A stretch of DNA of 64,000 nucleotides, from assembly GCF_025359345.1 (NCBI RefSeq), contig NZ_JANYGQ010000032.1:186001-250000 (forward strand), in the 5' to 3' direction. The translations under genes were made by a program, and so were the position numbers. Of the stretch, positions 15,924-23,058 are shown piece by piece. The first letter of the stretch is position 1, and every line of letters starts with the position of its first letter. The DNA is from Mucilaginibacter sp. Its GTDB lineage: Bacteria; Bacteroidota; Bacteroidia; Sphingobacteriales; Sphingobacteriaceae. Below the pieces are notes generated by a model that did no database searches, was not told the DNA's origin, and saw only the letters and a program-made list of their open reading frames with translations.

Positions 15924-16066
15924 TATTTTGTCGATAGTCCATAGACCGTAGTCGATGGAAGAATTATATTTAGTCGATAGTCCATAGACCATCGTCCATG
16001 GGGAAAAGTTATTTATTCGATAATTTACTATGGTCTATGTTCTATGGTCTATCGACCATGGACTTT
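15924..16066. repeat. Repeat cluster, GTCGATAGTCCATAGACC type, between trpB and trpA
   Basis: GTCGATAGTCCATAGACC occurs at 15930-15947 and 15973-15990, and the inverted form GGTCTATG...GGTCTATCGACCATGG lies at 16032-16060, giving both direct and inverted copies over 140 bp. The arms can pair into a long hairpin inside the trp transcript. Translating it produces the false TrpA extension. Confidence 0.75.
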
Positions 16067-16067
16067 C

Positions 16068-17249
16068 TCAGTAGCCAAAATATTTAATATACGTATCCAA
16101 ATCCTTATCCCCCCGGCCTGATATGCAGATAACCACATTGTCGGCTTTGTCAAACTTCATTTTTTCAAGCTGCGCGAGGGCGTGGGCTGTTTCAATTGCG
16201 GGTATAATGCCCTCTAACTGGCAACATAACAAGCCGGCCTGTAAAGCTTCATCGTCGGTAACGCTTACGTATTGCGCGCGGTTTATTTTATAAAGATGTG
16301 CATGCTGCGGGCCAATGCCGGGATAATCTAATCCTGCTGATATTGAATAAGGTTCAACAACCTGTCCGTCATCTGTTTGCATCAATATAGTGCGGCTGCC
16401 ATGCAGCACGCCTTCTTTGCCGAGGAACGTTGTGGCTGCGGAATGCCCGCTGTCGACGCCTTTGCCGGCTGCTTCAACTGCTACCAGTTTCACCTGTTCA
16501 TCATCTAAAAAATGATAAAACATTCCCATCGCATTGCTGCCACCGCCTACACAGGCCATTACGTATTGTGGTAACTCGTTGCCGGTGTGTTCCAGCAGTT
16601 GTTTTTTTGTTTCGAACGATATCACAGATTGAAAACGGGCCACCATGTCCGGATAAGGATAGGGGCCTACCACCGAACCAATGATGTAATGGGTATCAAC
16701 CGGATTACCAATCCAATCGCGCAGGGCCTCGTTTGTGGCGTCTTTAAGTGTTTTACTGCCCGATACGGCCGGTACAACCTTTGCGCCAAGCATTTTCATA
16801 CGCGACACATTGGGTGCCTGCCTGGCCATATCTATTTCGCCCATATAAACCACGCACTCAATACCCATCAGGGCACAAACCGTAGCGGTGGCTACGCCGT
16901 GCTGCCCGGCGCCGGTTTCGGCAATAATGCGTTTTTTGCCAAGGCGCTTTGCCAAAAGTATTTGGCCTATAGCATTATTTATTTTATGCGAGCCGGTGTG
17001 ATTTAAGTCCTCGCGCTTAAAAAATATGTTTGCGCCATATTTTTCTGAATACCGCTTGGCGTGATACAATGGCGAAGGCCGGCCCACGTAATCCTTCAAA
17101 AGCTGGTTAAACTCGGCTCTAAATTCGTCGCCGTTAATAATGTTTAGATATTGCTGGCGCAGTTCTTCCACGTTAGGATAAAGCATTTCGGGGATATACG
17201 CCCCGCCGAAATCGCCATAGTACCCTTGTTCATTAACTCCGTATTTCAT
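16068..17249 (-). CDS. trpB: Tryptophan synthase beta chain
   Basis: 393 residues, the usual TrpB length. HTGSHKINNAIGQ (about 83-95) holds the lysine that binds pyridoxal phosphate, ETGAGQHG follows, and the phosphate-binding GGGSNAMGMF lies near 226-235. The C-terminal SGRGDKDLDTY is also typical. Catalyses condensation of indole with serine to tryptophan in complex with TrpA. Its ATG is adjacent to the trpF stop, sharing the overlap at 17249, so translation is coupled to trpF. It belongs to the standard TrpB1 type that works with TrpA. Confidence 0.95.
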   Translation of the reverse strand: MKYGVNEQGYYGDFGGAYIPEMLYPNVEELRQQYLNIINGDEFRAEFNQLLKDYVGRPSPLYHAKRYSEKYGANIFFKREDLNHTGSHKINNAIGQILLAKRLGKKRIIAETGAGQHGVATATVCALMGIECVVYMGEIDMARQAPNVSRMKMLGAKVVPAVSGSKTLKDATNEALRDWIGNPVDTHYIIGSVVGPYPYPDMVARFQSVISFETKKQLLEHTGNELPQYVMACVGGGSNAMGMFYHFLDDEQVKLVAVEAAGKGVDSGHSAATTFLGKEGVLHGSRTILMQTDDGQVVEPYSISAGLDYPGIGPQHAHLYKINRAQYVSVTDDEALQAGLLCCQLEGIIPAIETAHALAQLEKMKFDKADNVVICISGRGDKDLDTYIKYFGY

Positions 17250-17875
17250 TAGTATGTGCTTTGTTTAATGATGCTGAATGCTTTTTCTAGTTGATCAATG
17301 TCTTTTAATGCCGGCGATATTTCAAATTTGCTATTAAGATCGACTCCGTAAAATTTGGGATGGTCAATCTTCAACGCTTCTTCAATATTGTCCGGGCCCA
17401 GTCCGCCGCTTACGAAAAACGGAATCTCTAAATCGTATTTATCTAAAATAATCCAGTCGAATGTTTGCCCGGAACCGCCGTGACTTTCTGTTTTAGTATC
17501 AAATAAAAACAGGTCGACCTTGTTTTTATATTTATCCAATTGTTTAAAATCAAACCCGCTGTTAACGCCGAAAGCTTTGATTACGATAGCTTCGTTCCTG
17601 AGCGCTTTACAGAAATCGGGGCTTTCGTCACCATGTAGCTGTATGAAGTCGAAATTGTATTTATCAACCAGTTTGGTGATATTTTCAAGGCTTTCGTTTA
17701 CAAAAACCGCCACTTTGTTTACGGTTGATGGGATATCTGCAAGCGCTTCGGCCTGTAAGCTACCCACAAAGCGCGGCGACTTGTCATAAAATATGAAGCC
17801 AAGGTAGTCGGGGTTTAAAGCCGCCACTGCTTTTATATTCTCTGCATCCCGCATCCCGCAAAGTTTTATCTTCAT
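17249..17875 (-). CDS. trpF: Phosphoribosylanthranilate isomerase
   Basis: 208-residue TIM barrel. It starts MKIKLCGMRDAENI with the catalytic Cys in the KxCG motif, has FIQLHGDES around 83-91, the catalytic Asp in LFLFDT (near 126) and the phosphate loop SGGLGPDN near 155. Converts phosphoribosyl anthranilate to CdRP. Start and stop overlap those of trpD and trpB by one base each, giving tight translational coupling. In many Bacteroidota trpC stands between trpD and trpF; here the direct TAATG junction shows that it is absent from this position. Confidence 0.93.
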   Translation of the reverse strand: MKIKLCGMRDAENIKAVAALNPDYLGFIFYDKSPRFVGSLQAEALADIPSTVNKVAVFVNESLENITKLVDKYNFDFIQLHGDESPDFCKALRNEAIVIKAFGVNSGFDFKQLDKYKNKVDLFLFDTKTESHGGSGQTFDWIILDKYDLEIPFFVSGGLGPDNIEEALKIDHPKFYGVDLNSKFEISPALKDIDQLEKAFSIIKQSTY

Positions 17876-18864
17876 TAGTTGGCTATTAGTGTTTTAAAGC
17901 TGGTTAAGGCCTTTTTCCTGATCAATGATTCTTCGGCCTCGTAAAAACAATCGGCAAAGCTGGCTTGGGGCTTTATGGTGTTTATTGCAAGCGCTGCATT
18001 GCATAAAACCACGTTACTCTGTGCAGGCGTTGCCTCGTTATTAAGCACCTTCATAAAAATATCTGCCGATTCGCTAATAGTACTGCCGCCTAAAATTTCA
18101 TTTGGATTAAGTTTCGCAAAACCGAGGCTTTCAATGCTATTTATTTTTTCACCACCGGCCGAAAATGTCTTAAAATCGCAGGTGAGTGAAACTTCGTCGT
18201 ATCCTTCAAGGGCATTAAGTATGGTGTACTTAACATCTGATTTTTGGTATAGATATGCGTAGATACGGGCTAATTCCAAATTAAAAACACCTACCAATTG
18301 ATTTTGGGGTTTTGCCGGGTTAACCAGCGGGCCAAGCATATTGAAAAACGTTTTAACGCCCAATTCGCGGCGGATAGGCGCTACCGTCTTCATAGCCGGG
18401 TGAAACAATGGTGCGTGTAAGAAGCAAATATTGGCTTTATCAATATTAGTTTTAAGCTTATCTGTGTCATTTGTAAACACGCTGCCCAAAAACTCCATCA
18501 CGTTTGATGAGCCACATCCCGACGAAACCCCGTAGTTACCATGCTTGGCTACTTTGTAACCAGCACCCGCAACTATAAATGACGCCAGGGTTGAGATATT
18601 AAACGTATCCTTACCATCGCCGCCCGTTCCGCAAAGATCGATTACTTCGCCGGTTTGTAAATCTATCGGTAAGCAAAGCTCCAGCATAGCATCCCGAAAA
18701 CCTTCCAGTTCGTTAACGGTAATACTGCGCATGCAATAGGCTGTCATAAATGCAGCCATTTGCGAGTTGTTGTATTTGCCCTGCGCAATAGCCGTCAAAA
18801 TTTCCTTCGACTGCTCGCGGGTAAAAGTTTTGTGTTCAAAAAGGTGATTTAATATCGCTTTCAT
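17875..18864 (-). CDS. trpD: Anthranilate phosphoribosyltransferase
   Basis: 329 residues. DLCGTGGDGKDTFNISTLAS around 77-96 is the PRPP-binding signature of TrpD; KHGNYGVSSGCGSSNVMEFLG and FFNMLGPLVNPA follow at the usual places. Transfers the phosphoribosyl group to anthranilate. First structural gene after the Trp-codon leader peptide and terminator at 18961-19084, so its expression should respond to charged tRNA-Trp. A small stem CCCCTACAGGGG lies at 18875-18886, just before the ATG. No separate glutamine amidotransferase domain is fused to it. Confidence 0.94.
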   Translation of the reverse strand: MKAILNHLFEHKTFTREQSKEILTAIAQGKYNNSQMAAFMTAYCMRSITVNELEGFRDAMLELCLPIDLQTGEVIDLCGTGGDGKDTFNISTLASFIVAGAGYKVAKHGNYGVSSGCGSSNVMEFLGSVFTNDTDKLKTNIDKANICFLHAPLFHPAMKTVAPIRRELGVKTFFNMLGPLVNPAKPQNQLVGVFNLELARIYAYLYQKSDVKYTILNALEGYDEVSLTCDFKTFSAGGEKINSIESLGFAKLNPNEILGGSTISESADIFMKVLNNEATPAQSNVVLCNAALAINTIKPQASFADCFYEAEESLIRKKALTSFKTLIAN

Positions 18865-18960
18865 AAGCCCAAGCCCCTACAGGGGAATTTGTTATGGTTA
18901 ATTTAAATTTCTTTTACTCCTGGCGCTATTCCTTGCCTTACCATCGGCCTAAACCGGGGC

Positions 18961-18996
18961 AAAAAAAGAAGGGCTGCCGTGTATGGCAACCCTTCT
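18961..18996 (-). terminator. Attenuator terminator of the trp operon leader
   Basis: On the minus strand AGAAGGGTTGCC (18996-18985) pairs with GGCAGCCCTTCT (18978-18967) with one mismatch and a 6-base loop, followed directly by six further T residues (18966-18961). It stands 40 nt after the leader peptide stop and about 100 nt before trpD. An upstream segment GGCAATTC (19030-19023) can pair with GGGTTGCC (18992-18985), two of the eight pairs being G-U, and would then block the terminator. That is the 2:3 against 3:4 arrangement of a transcription attenuator. Confidence 0.85.
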
Positions 18997-19036
18997 GTAT
19001 ATTTTTTAAAAAACAAAAAATGGAATTGCCTTACGA

Positions 19037-19084
19037 TTACCCGTTAAGCCACCACCAATTGTTGTTTAATATATTTGCTTTCAT
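19037..19084 (-). CDS. trpL: trp operon leader peptide with three consecutive Trp codons
   Basis: ATG at 19084-19082, stop TAA at 19039-19037: MKANILNNNWWWLNG, 15 residues with TGG-TGG-TGG at codons 10-12 (19057-19049). Three adjacent Trp codons in a 15-codon frame are very unlikely by chance, and the frame lies directly upstream of an intrinsic terminator and trpD. The expected mechanism is ribosome stalling at the Trp codons under Trp shortage. A 5-base pairing AATTG (overlapping the first Trp codon) with CAATT at 19028-19024 gives a possible 1:2 pause stem. An in-frame stop lies upstream, so the peptide cannot be much longer. Confidence 0.85.
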   Translation of the reverse strand: MKANILNNNWWWLNG

Positions 19085-19093
19085 TTTGTGCCA

Positions 19094-19125
19094 CAAATAT
19101 GGAAATAGTTTTTACTAAAAGCAAG
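19094..19125 (-). promoter_or_regulatory. Candidate trp operon promoter
   Basis: Read on the minus strand, CTTG (19125-19122) and CATATTTG (19101-19094) are 20 bases apart and match the Bacteroidota TTTG / TAnnTTTG pair with one mismatch each. The start site would fall within a few bases of the leader-peptide ATG at 19084, giving a leaderless or nearly leaderless trpL; a promoter further upstream is the alternative. Confidence 0.45.
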
Positions 19126-19169
19126 CAGAATGATATTTTTACAAAAGCTGAAAAATACTGCACACTATT

Positions 19170-20134
19170 ATGGTTAAAAAAGAGCGCAAAATAAATCCTG
19201 AAGACGACCTTGGCTTTGGCCCTCAGCCGGTTATAAAAAACCAGCCGCTGATGAATAAAGATGGCTCGCCAAATGTACGGCGGGTAGGGCTGCCCTTGTT
19301 CAATACTGCAAATAATTATCATACGTTGATAACTATGAGTTGGAGACGCTTCTGGCTGCTGGTATTGAGCGGATATTTGATACTAAACATCATATCGCTT
19401 TTATTTATATGTCGTTTGGGTCAAACAGCCTCGACGGGACTTCGGGACATACGCAATTTTCCCATTTTATGGATGCCTTCTTTTTCTCGGCACAAACCAT
19501 ATCAACTGTGGGGTATGGACATATTAGTCCGAAGGGAATGGCCGCAAACAGTGTAGCAGCTTTAGAGTCGATGATGGGACTCCTTGCTTTTGCATTAGCC
19601 ACGGGTTTACTGTACGGACGCTTTTCAAGGCCGTCAGCACAAATTATTTATAGTAAAAATATTATCGTTGCGCCTTATGGAGATAAAGGTAAAGGCGTTA
19701 TGTTTCGCCTGGCCAACTTGCGCCGCAATATGCTGATTGACTTAGAAATTGAGATTATTTTTTCGTATAATGAGACAGTTGATGGTAAAATAGTCCGCCG
19801 TTTCTTCCCGCTCGAACTGGAGCGCCGAAACGTAAGCGTGCTAACCCTAAACTGGACAATTGTGCACCCGTTGGATGAAAATAGCCCCATGGGCGATATG
19901 ACAAAGGAGGATTTGATAAAATCGGAAGCGGGTTTTGCTATCCTGTTACGGGCATTTGATGATACTTTTTCGCAAACAATTCACTCGCGCACCCAATACC
20001 AGGCCCATGAAATTGTTTGGGGAGCCAAATTTAAACCAGTCTTTGACAGGGACGAGGATGGTCGTATTGTTTTGGATTTAAGCAAAATTAGTGAGCATGC
20101 GCCTTTTGAGTTGGAGAAGATGGGGGAGGATTGA
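19170..20134 (+). pseudogene. KirBac-type inward-rectifier K+ channel gene with a frameshift
   Basis: Frame A (from ATG 19170) encodes the cytoplasmic N-terminus and the start of the first membrane helix, up to about SGYLILNII at 19394. Frame B carries on with AFIYMSFG, the pore helix and the selectivity filter TISTVGYGHI (from about 19497), the second helix and the complete Kir cytoplasmic beta domain to 20134. The switch fits the loss of one base near 19395, where the family pattern predicts N-I-I-F-A. Either this is a recent pseudogene or a sequencing error; both halves are otherwise undamaged. I see no slippery heptamer that would support programmed frameshifting. Intact, it would make an about 321-residue tetrameric K+ channel. 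Confidence 0.8.
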
Positions 20135-20225
20135 CCCTGATTCACCTGATTTAAAGATTACCGCGATGCCCGTCTGTCTGCATCAAGAAATTCTTTAGTC
20201 ATACAAATCATGATTCTTGCAAAAG

Positions 20226-21041
20226 CTATTTCAATAAAGAATTTCGCTCTTTCTTCATCTTATTATAAACCAGCTTATCCAGCAAACCCGGAAAAAACTT
20301 TCCGATCAGCACCGTTAATTTTCCTTCGCCGGTCATAATCAACGTACGGCTGCGGTTTTCAACGCCGTTGGCTATGATTTGGGCAACTTCTTCGCTGGTC
20401 ATCATGCTTTGCTCGTTGAGCGTACTTTCTCGCTGCTCCTGGCCATTTTTATCCAGGGCTGTATTACGGATGTTTGATGCAGTAAAGCCAGGGCAAGCAG
20501 TCATGACATGTACGCCGGTTTTTAAATTCTCAATTCTTAATGCGTCCAGGAAGCCATTCATCGCAAATTTTGATGCAGAGTAGCCTGTGCGACCCGGCAA
20601 GCCCTTGTAGCCGGCAATTGACGATACGCCAACTACGCTGCCTTGTGCTTTTAATATATGCGGCAGCGCATATTTTGTACAATAAACAGCGCCCCAAAAG
20701 TTGACATCCATTACCGATTTTAATACTTTAACGCTTGAATCGTTAAAAAGCGCCCGCATGGATATGCCTGCGTTATTAATCAGCACATCAATATGATCGA
20801 ACGTAATAAGGGCTTGCTTTATCAATAAATCGCAATCTTCTTCAATAGTTACATCGCACTGCACGGCTATGGCCCTAATATTATATTGTTGTTCAATCTG
20901 TTGGGCAATTGTGCATAAATTAACAAAATGCCGCGCGCCTAATACCAGATTTGCACCGCGTTTGGCAAATTCAATGGCAAGTGATTTACCGATGCCTGAG
21001 GAGGCGCCGGTTATTACGATAACTTTGTTGGCGAGATTCAT
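20226..21041 (-). CDS. SDR family oxidoreductase
   Basis: With the start at ATG 21041 (MNLANKVIVITGASSGIG) the protein has 271 residues; an in-frame ATG at 21074 would add 11 residues without family support. Rossmann signature TGASSGIG at 11-18, NNAGIS near 89, active-site Ser in VGVSSIAG and complete YSASKFA (Tyr-x3-Lys). The C-terminal part has a hydrophobic LTVLIGKFFPGLLDKLVYNKMKKE tail that may lie on the membrane, as in many lipid-related SDRs. Substrate unknown. Monocistronic, convergent with the broken K+ channel gene. Confidence 0.8.
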   Translation of the reverse strand: MNLANKVIVITGASSGIGKSLAIEFAKRGANLVLGARHFVNLCTIAQQIEQQYNIRAIAVQCDVTIEEDCDLLIKQALITFDHIDVLINNAGISMRALFNDSSVKVLKSVMDVNFWGAVYCTKYALPHILKAQGSVVGVSSIAGYKGLPGRTGYSASKFAMNGFLDALRIENLKTGVHVMTACPGFTASNIRNTALDKNGQEQRESTLNEQSMMTSEEVAQIIANGVENRSRTLIMTGEGKLTVLIGKFFPGLLDKLVYNKMKKERNSLLK

Positions 21042-21124
21042 GGCGCGAAGATAATTTATCCGCTGATTATTCAAATGTAAATTTAAACAATGCTATATTT
21101 CGCCTCAAATAAGATGTTTTTAAT

Positions 21125-21222
21125 GTAGGGACGCAATACTTTGCGTCTCTGGACTTTCAGCACGAAAAAAATATTTCGCGTGTTTACCGGCATGCGGGCG
21201 ACGCAAAATATTGCGTCTCTAC
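21125..21222. repeat. Dispersed palindromic repeat pair, GACGCAAAATATTGCGTC type
   Basis: A copy with GACGCAATACTTTGCGTC at 21130-21147 and one with GACGCAAAATATTGCGTC at 21200-21217, each followed by TCT; the outer flanks GTAGGGACGC (21125) and GCGTCTCTAC (to 21222) face each other, so the entire 98-bp block is itself an inverted repeat. Lies in the gap between two minus-strand genes. Confidence 0.75.
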
Positions 21223-21237
21223 AAATCGGACGGAGCA

Positions 21238-22068
21238 TTAAACCTCATACCCCGAAGGAACCATTTGCGGCACCCCTTTTACCTTAATGTCAGGCACTTT
21301 TATCAGGTATTTAAAGGCAAAAAGGAACATAGCCCCGTAATAATACTTAATGTACTCCCAACCAAATGATGCCTGTTTTTGGCTCTCGAAGTTGATGATG
21401 TATGTTTTTGGATAGTAGTAGTTTTTATAGCCCGCAAGGCGTAACCTGTGCGACAAATCGATATTGGCTCCGAACATGAAAAAGCGCTCGTCAAATAAAC
21501 CAACTTCGTGTAACGCCGATCGGCGCAGCATCATACATGCACCATTTAAAATATCAATTTCTGCTTCACGGAACTCTTCAACCCAGTCTTTGCGGTTACG
21601 ATCGTAAAGCCTTGTTTTTGAAAGATGTTTGGCAAAGCCGATAAGTTTTAAAAATGTGCCCCAGGCAGGGGTAAGGCCATGGATAGATTCGGGTAAAAAG
21701 CGCCCCTGCGGGCTTAGCATCCTGATGCTCATACCACCTGCATCGGCATGGCTATCCATAAATGCAATCATTTTCTCAACCGAGTCTTTGATTGCTAAAG
21801 TATCCGCACTGACTAATAAAATATAATCGCCTGTACAAAGCTGCAAAGCCTGGTTATTTGCTTTCGCTATACCCTCATCTTCGCTGTTTGCTATAACCTG
21901 TATCTTCGGAAAGCTGGTTGCAAGCATCTCCAATGAATGATCGGTTGAGGCATTATCAACTACAATTAATTCATAATCAATATGCTTGCAGGCCTCAATT
22001 AAGGAAGTAATTGACTGCTTCAGCAATATGCGCGTGTTATGATTAACAACAATTATGGATAGGTTCAT
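21238..22068 (-). CDS. Glycosyltransferase family 2
   Basis: 276 residues. GT-A fold signature from the first residue: LSIIVVNHNTRILLKQSI, then VDNASTDHSLE near 36-46 and the DXD-like loop LLVSADTLA (about 83-91). The segment LNGACMMLRRSALHEVGLFDERFFMFGANIDLSHRLRLAGYK is the acceptor-side ED-type block seen in rhamnosyltransferase-like GT2 enzymes, with the usual catalytic Glu/Asp replaced by Asn-Ile-Asp. Uses a nucleotide sugar to extend a surface glycan in the cytoplasm; donor and acceptor cannot be read from the sequence. No polysaccharide cluster surrounds it. Confidence 0.8.
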   Translation of the reverse strand: MNLSIIVVNHNTRILLKQSITSLIEACKHIDYELIVVDNASTDHSLEMLATSFPKIQVIANSEDEGIAKANNQALQLCTGDYILLVSADTLAIKDSVEKMIAFMDSHADAGGMSIRMLSPQGRFLPESIHGLTPAWGTFLKLIGFAKHLSKTRLYDRNRKDWVEEFREAEIDILNGACMMLRRSALHEVGLFDERFFMFGANIDLSHRLRLAGYKNYYYPKTYIINFESQKQASFGWEYIKYYYGAMFLFAFKYLIKVPDIKVKGVPQMVPSGYEV

Positions 22069-22322
22069 ACCGGTTCGACAGTTAAATTATTATAAGGATT
22101 AAGCAATGCGATATTTTTTTTTACACACACTTTACCCTCAAAATAATTAGCACCAAAAGCTATGCCACAGGCAATCGGGATAAACGATATGTGGAAACTT
22201 TACCTTGTTGTGTAAATTATCAGGTGTTTTTTACTGTTTATCAGTATTTTATGGGTTGGTTTTCTTCGCTTTAAGATGATTTATGGCGTTGACGCTGTAT
22301 GGAATTTAAAACATGTGTCGCT

Positions 22323-22940
22323 TTATTTCGACAATGAGTTAATGTAGGGTACGCGCGTAGCTATTGATCGCCCCAGCGTGATTTCATCCACATACTCCAG
22401 TTCCCCGCCAAAAGCTATGCCCCGTGCTATGGTTGAAATAGTTATATCGAAAGACTTTAACCTTTTGTCCAGGTAAAAAATGGTGGTGTCACCTTCCATT
22501 GTGGCACTTAGCGCGAATATGATTTCTTTTACATCATTTTCTTTAAGGCGGTCAAGCAGCGAGTCTACTTCCAAATCCGAGGGGCCTATCCCGTCCATTG
22601 GCGATATAAGGCCCCCTAAAACATGATATACACCATTATATTGATTGGTATTCTCTATAGCCATAACGTCGCGGGTATCTTCCACAACACATATAATGGT
22701 ATGGTCGCGTTTGTGCGATGCACATATCTCGCATACCGGGTGGTCGGAAATATTTAGACAAACCCTGCAAAACTGTATTTCGTTACGCAGCTTGCTTATA
22801 CTCTTGCTAAATTTCTCTACATCCTCCTTATCCTGGTTAAGCAGGTGTAACACAAGGCGTAAGGCTGTTTTTTGTCCCACCCCCGGCAGTTTAGCAAATT
22901 CGGCAACAGCGTCTTCCAGCAACTTCGATGAAAAGTTCAT
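22323..22940 (-). CDS. recR: Recombination mediator protein RecR
   Basis: 205 residues, the standard length. Helix-hairpin-helix LPGVGQKTALRLVLHLL at 18-34, C4 zinc finger with Cys58, Cys61, Cys70 and Cys73, and a Toprim domain starting IICVVEDTRDVMAIE near 83. Acts with RecO and RecF to load RecA on single-stranded DNA gaps. ATG at 22940 fits the family start (MNFSSKLLEDAVAEF). Divergent from the sodium symporter gene with a repeat-containing spacer of 118 bp. Confidence 0.95.
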   Translation of the reverse strand: MNFSSKLLEDAVAEFAKLPGVGQKTALRLVLHLLNQDKEDVEKFSKSISKLRNEIQFCRVCLNISDHPVCEICASHKRDHTIICVVEDTRDVMAIENTNQYNGVYHVLGGLISPMDGIGPSDLEVDSLLDRLKENDVKEIIFALSATMEGDTTIFYLDKRLKSFDITISTIARGIAFGGELEYVDEITLGRSIATRVPYINSLSK

Positions 22941-22977
22941 GTTGCTAAATTAAAAAATAATAGGTAAATCGCTTAGA

Positions 22978-23047
22978 GTTCATGGTTAATAGTTCATGGT
23001 TCATATAGAACAGGTGTGAGCGGGCATGAACTATGAACCATCATCTA
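22978..23047. repeat. Inverted repeat of GTTCATGGTTCAT units
   Basis: AGTTCATGGTTAATAGTTCATGGTTCAT (two direct units) on the left and ATGAACTATGAACCAT on the right can pair across a GTGTGAGCGGGC centre. Located between divergent recR and the symporter gene, where promoters are expected; it resembles the other intergenic repeat families of this window in form but not in sequence. Confidence 0.6.
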
Positions 23048-23058
23048 TGAATTAATCC

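Noticed and set aside
15921..15992. N-terminal extension of TrpA by 24 residues
   Set aside because: The added residues are a direct translation of the TAGTCCATAG repeat and the family N-terminus starts at ATG 15920.
16587..17006. 139-codon plus-strand open frame across trpB
   Set aside because: It lies wholly inside the conserved trpB gene on the opposite strand and its product has no recognisable features.
19385..19405. Programmed -1 frameshifting in the K+ channel gene
   Set aside because: No X-XXY-YYZ heptamer and no stimulatory hairpin; KirBac channels are not known to need one. A base loss explains it better.
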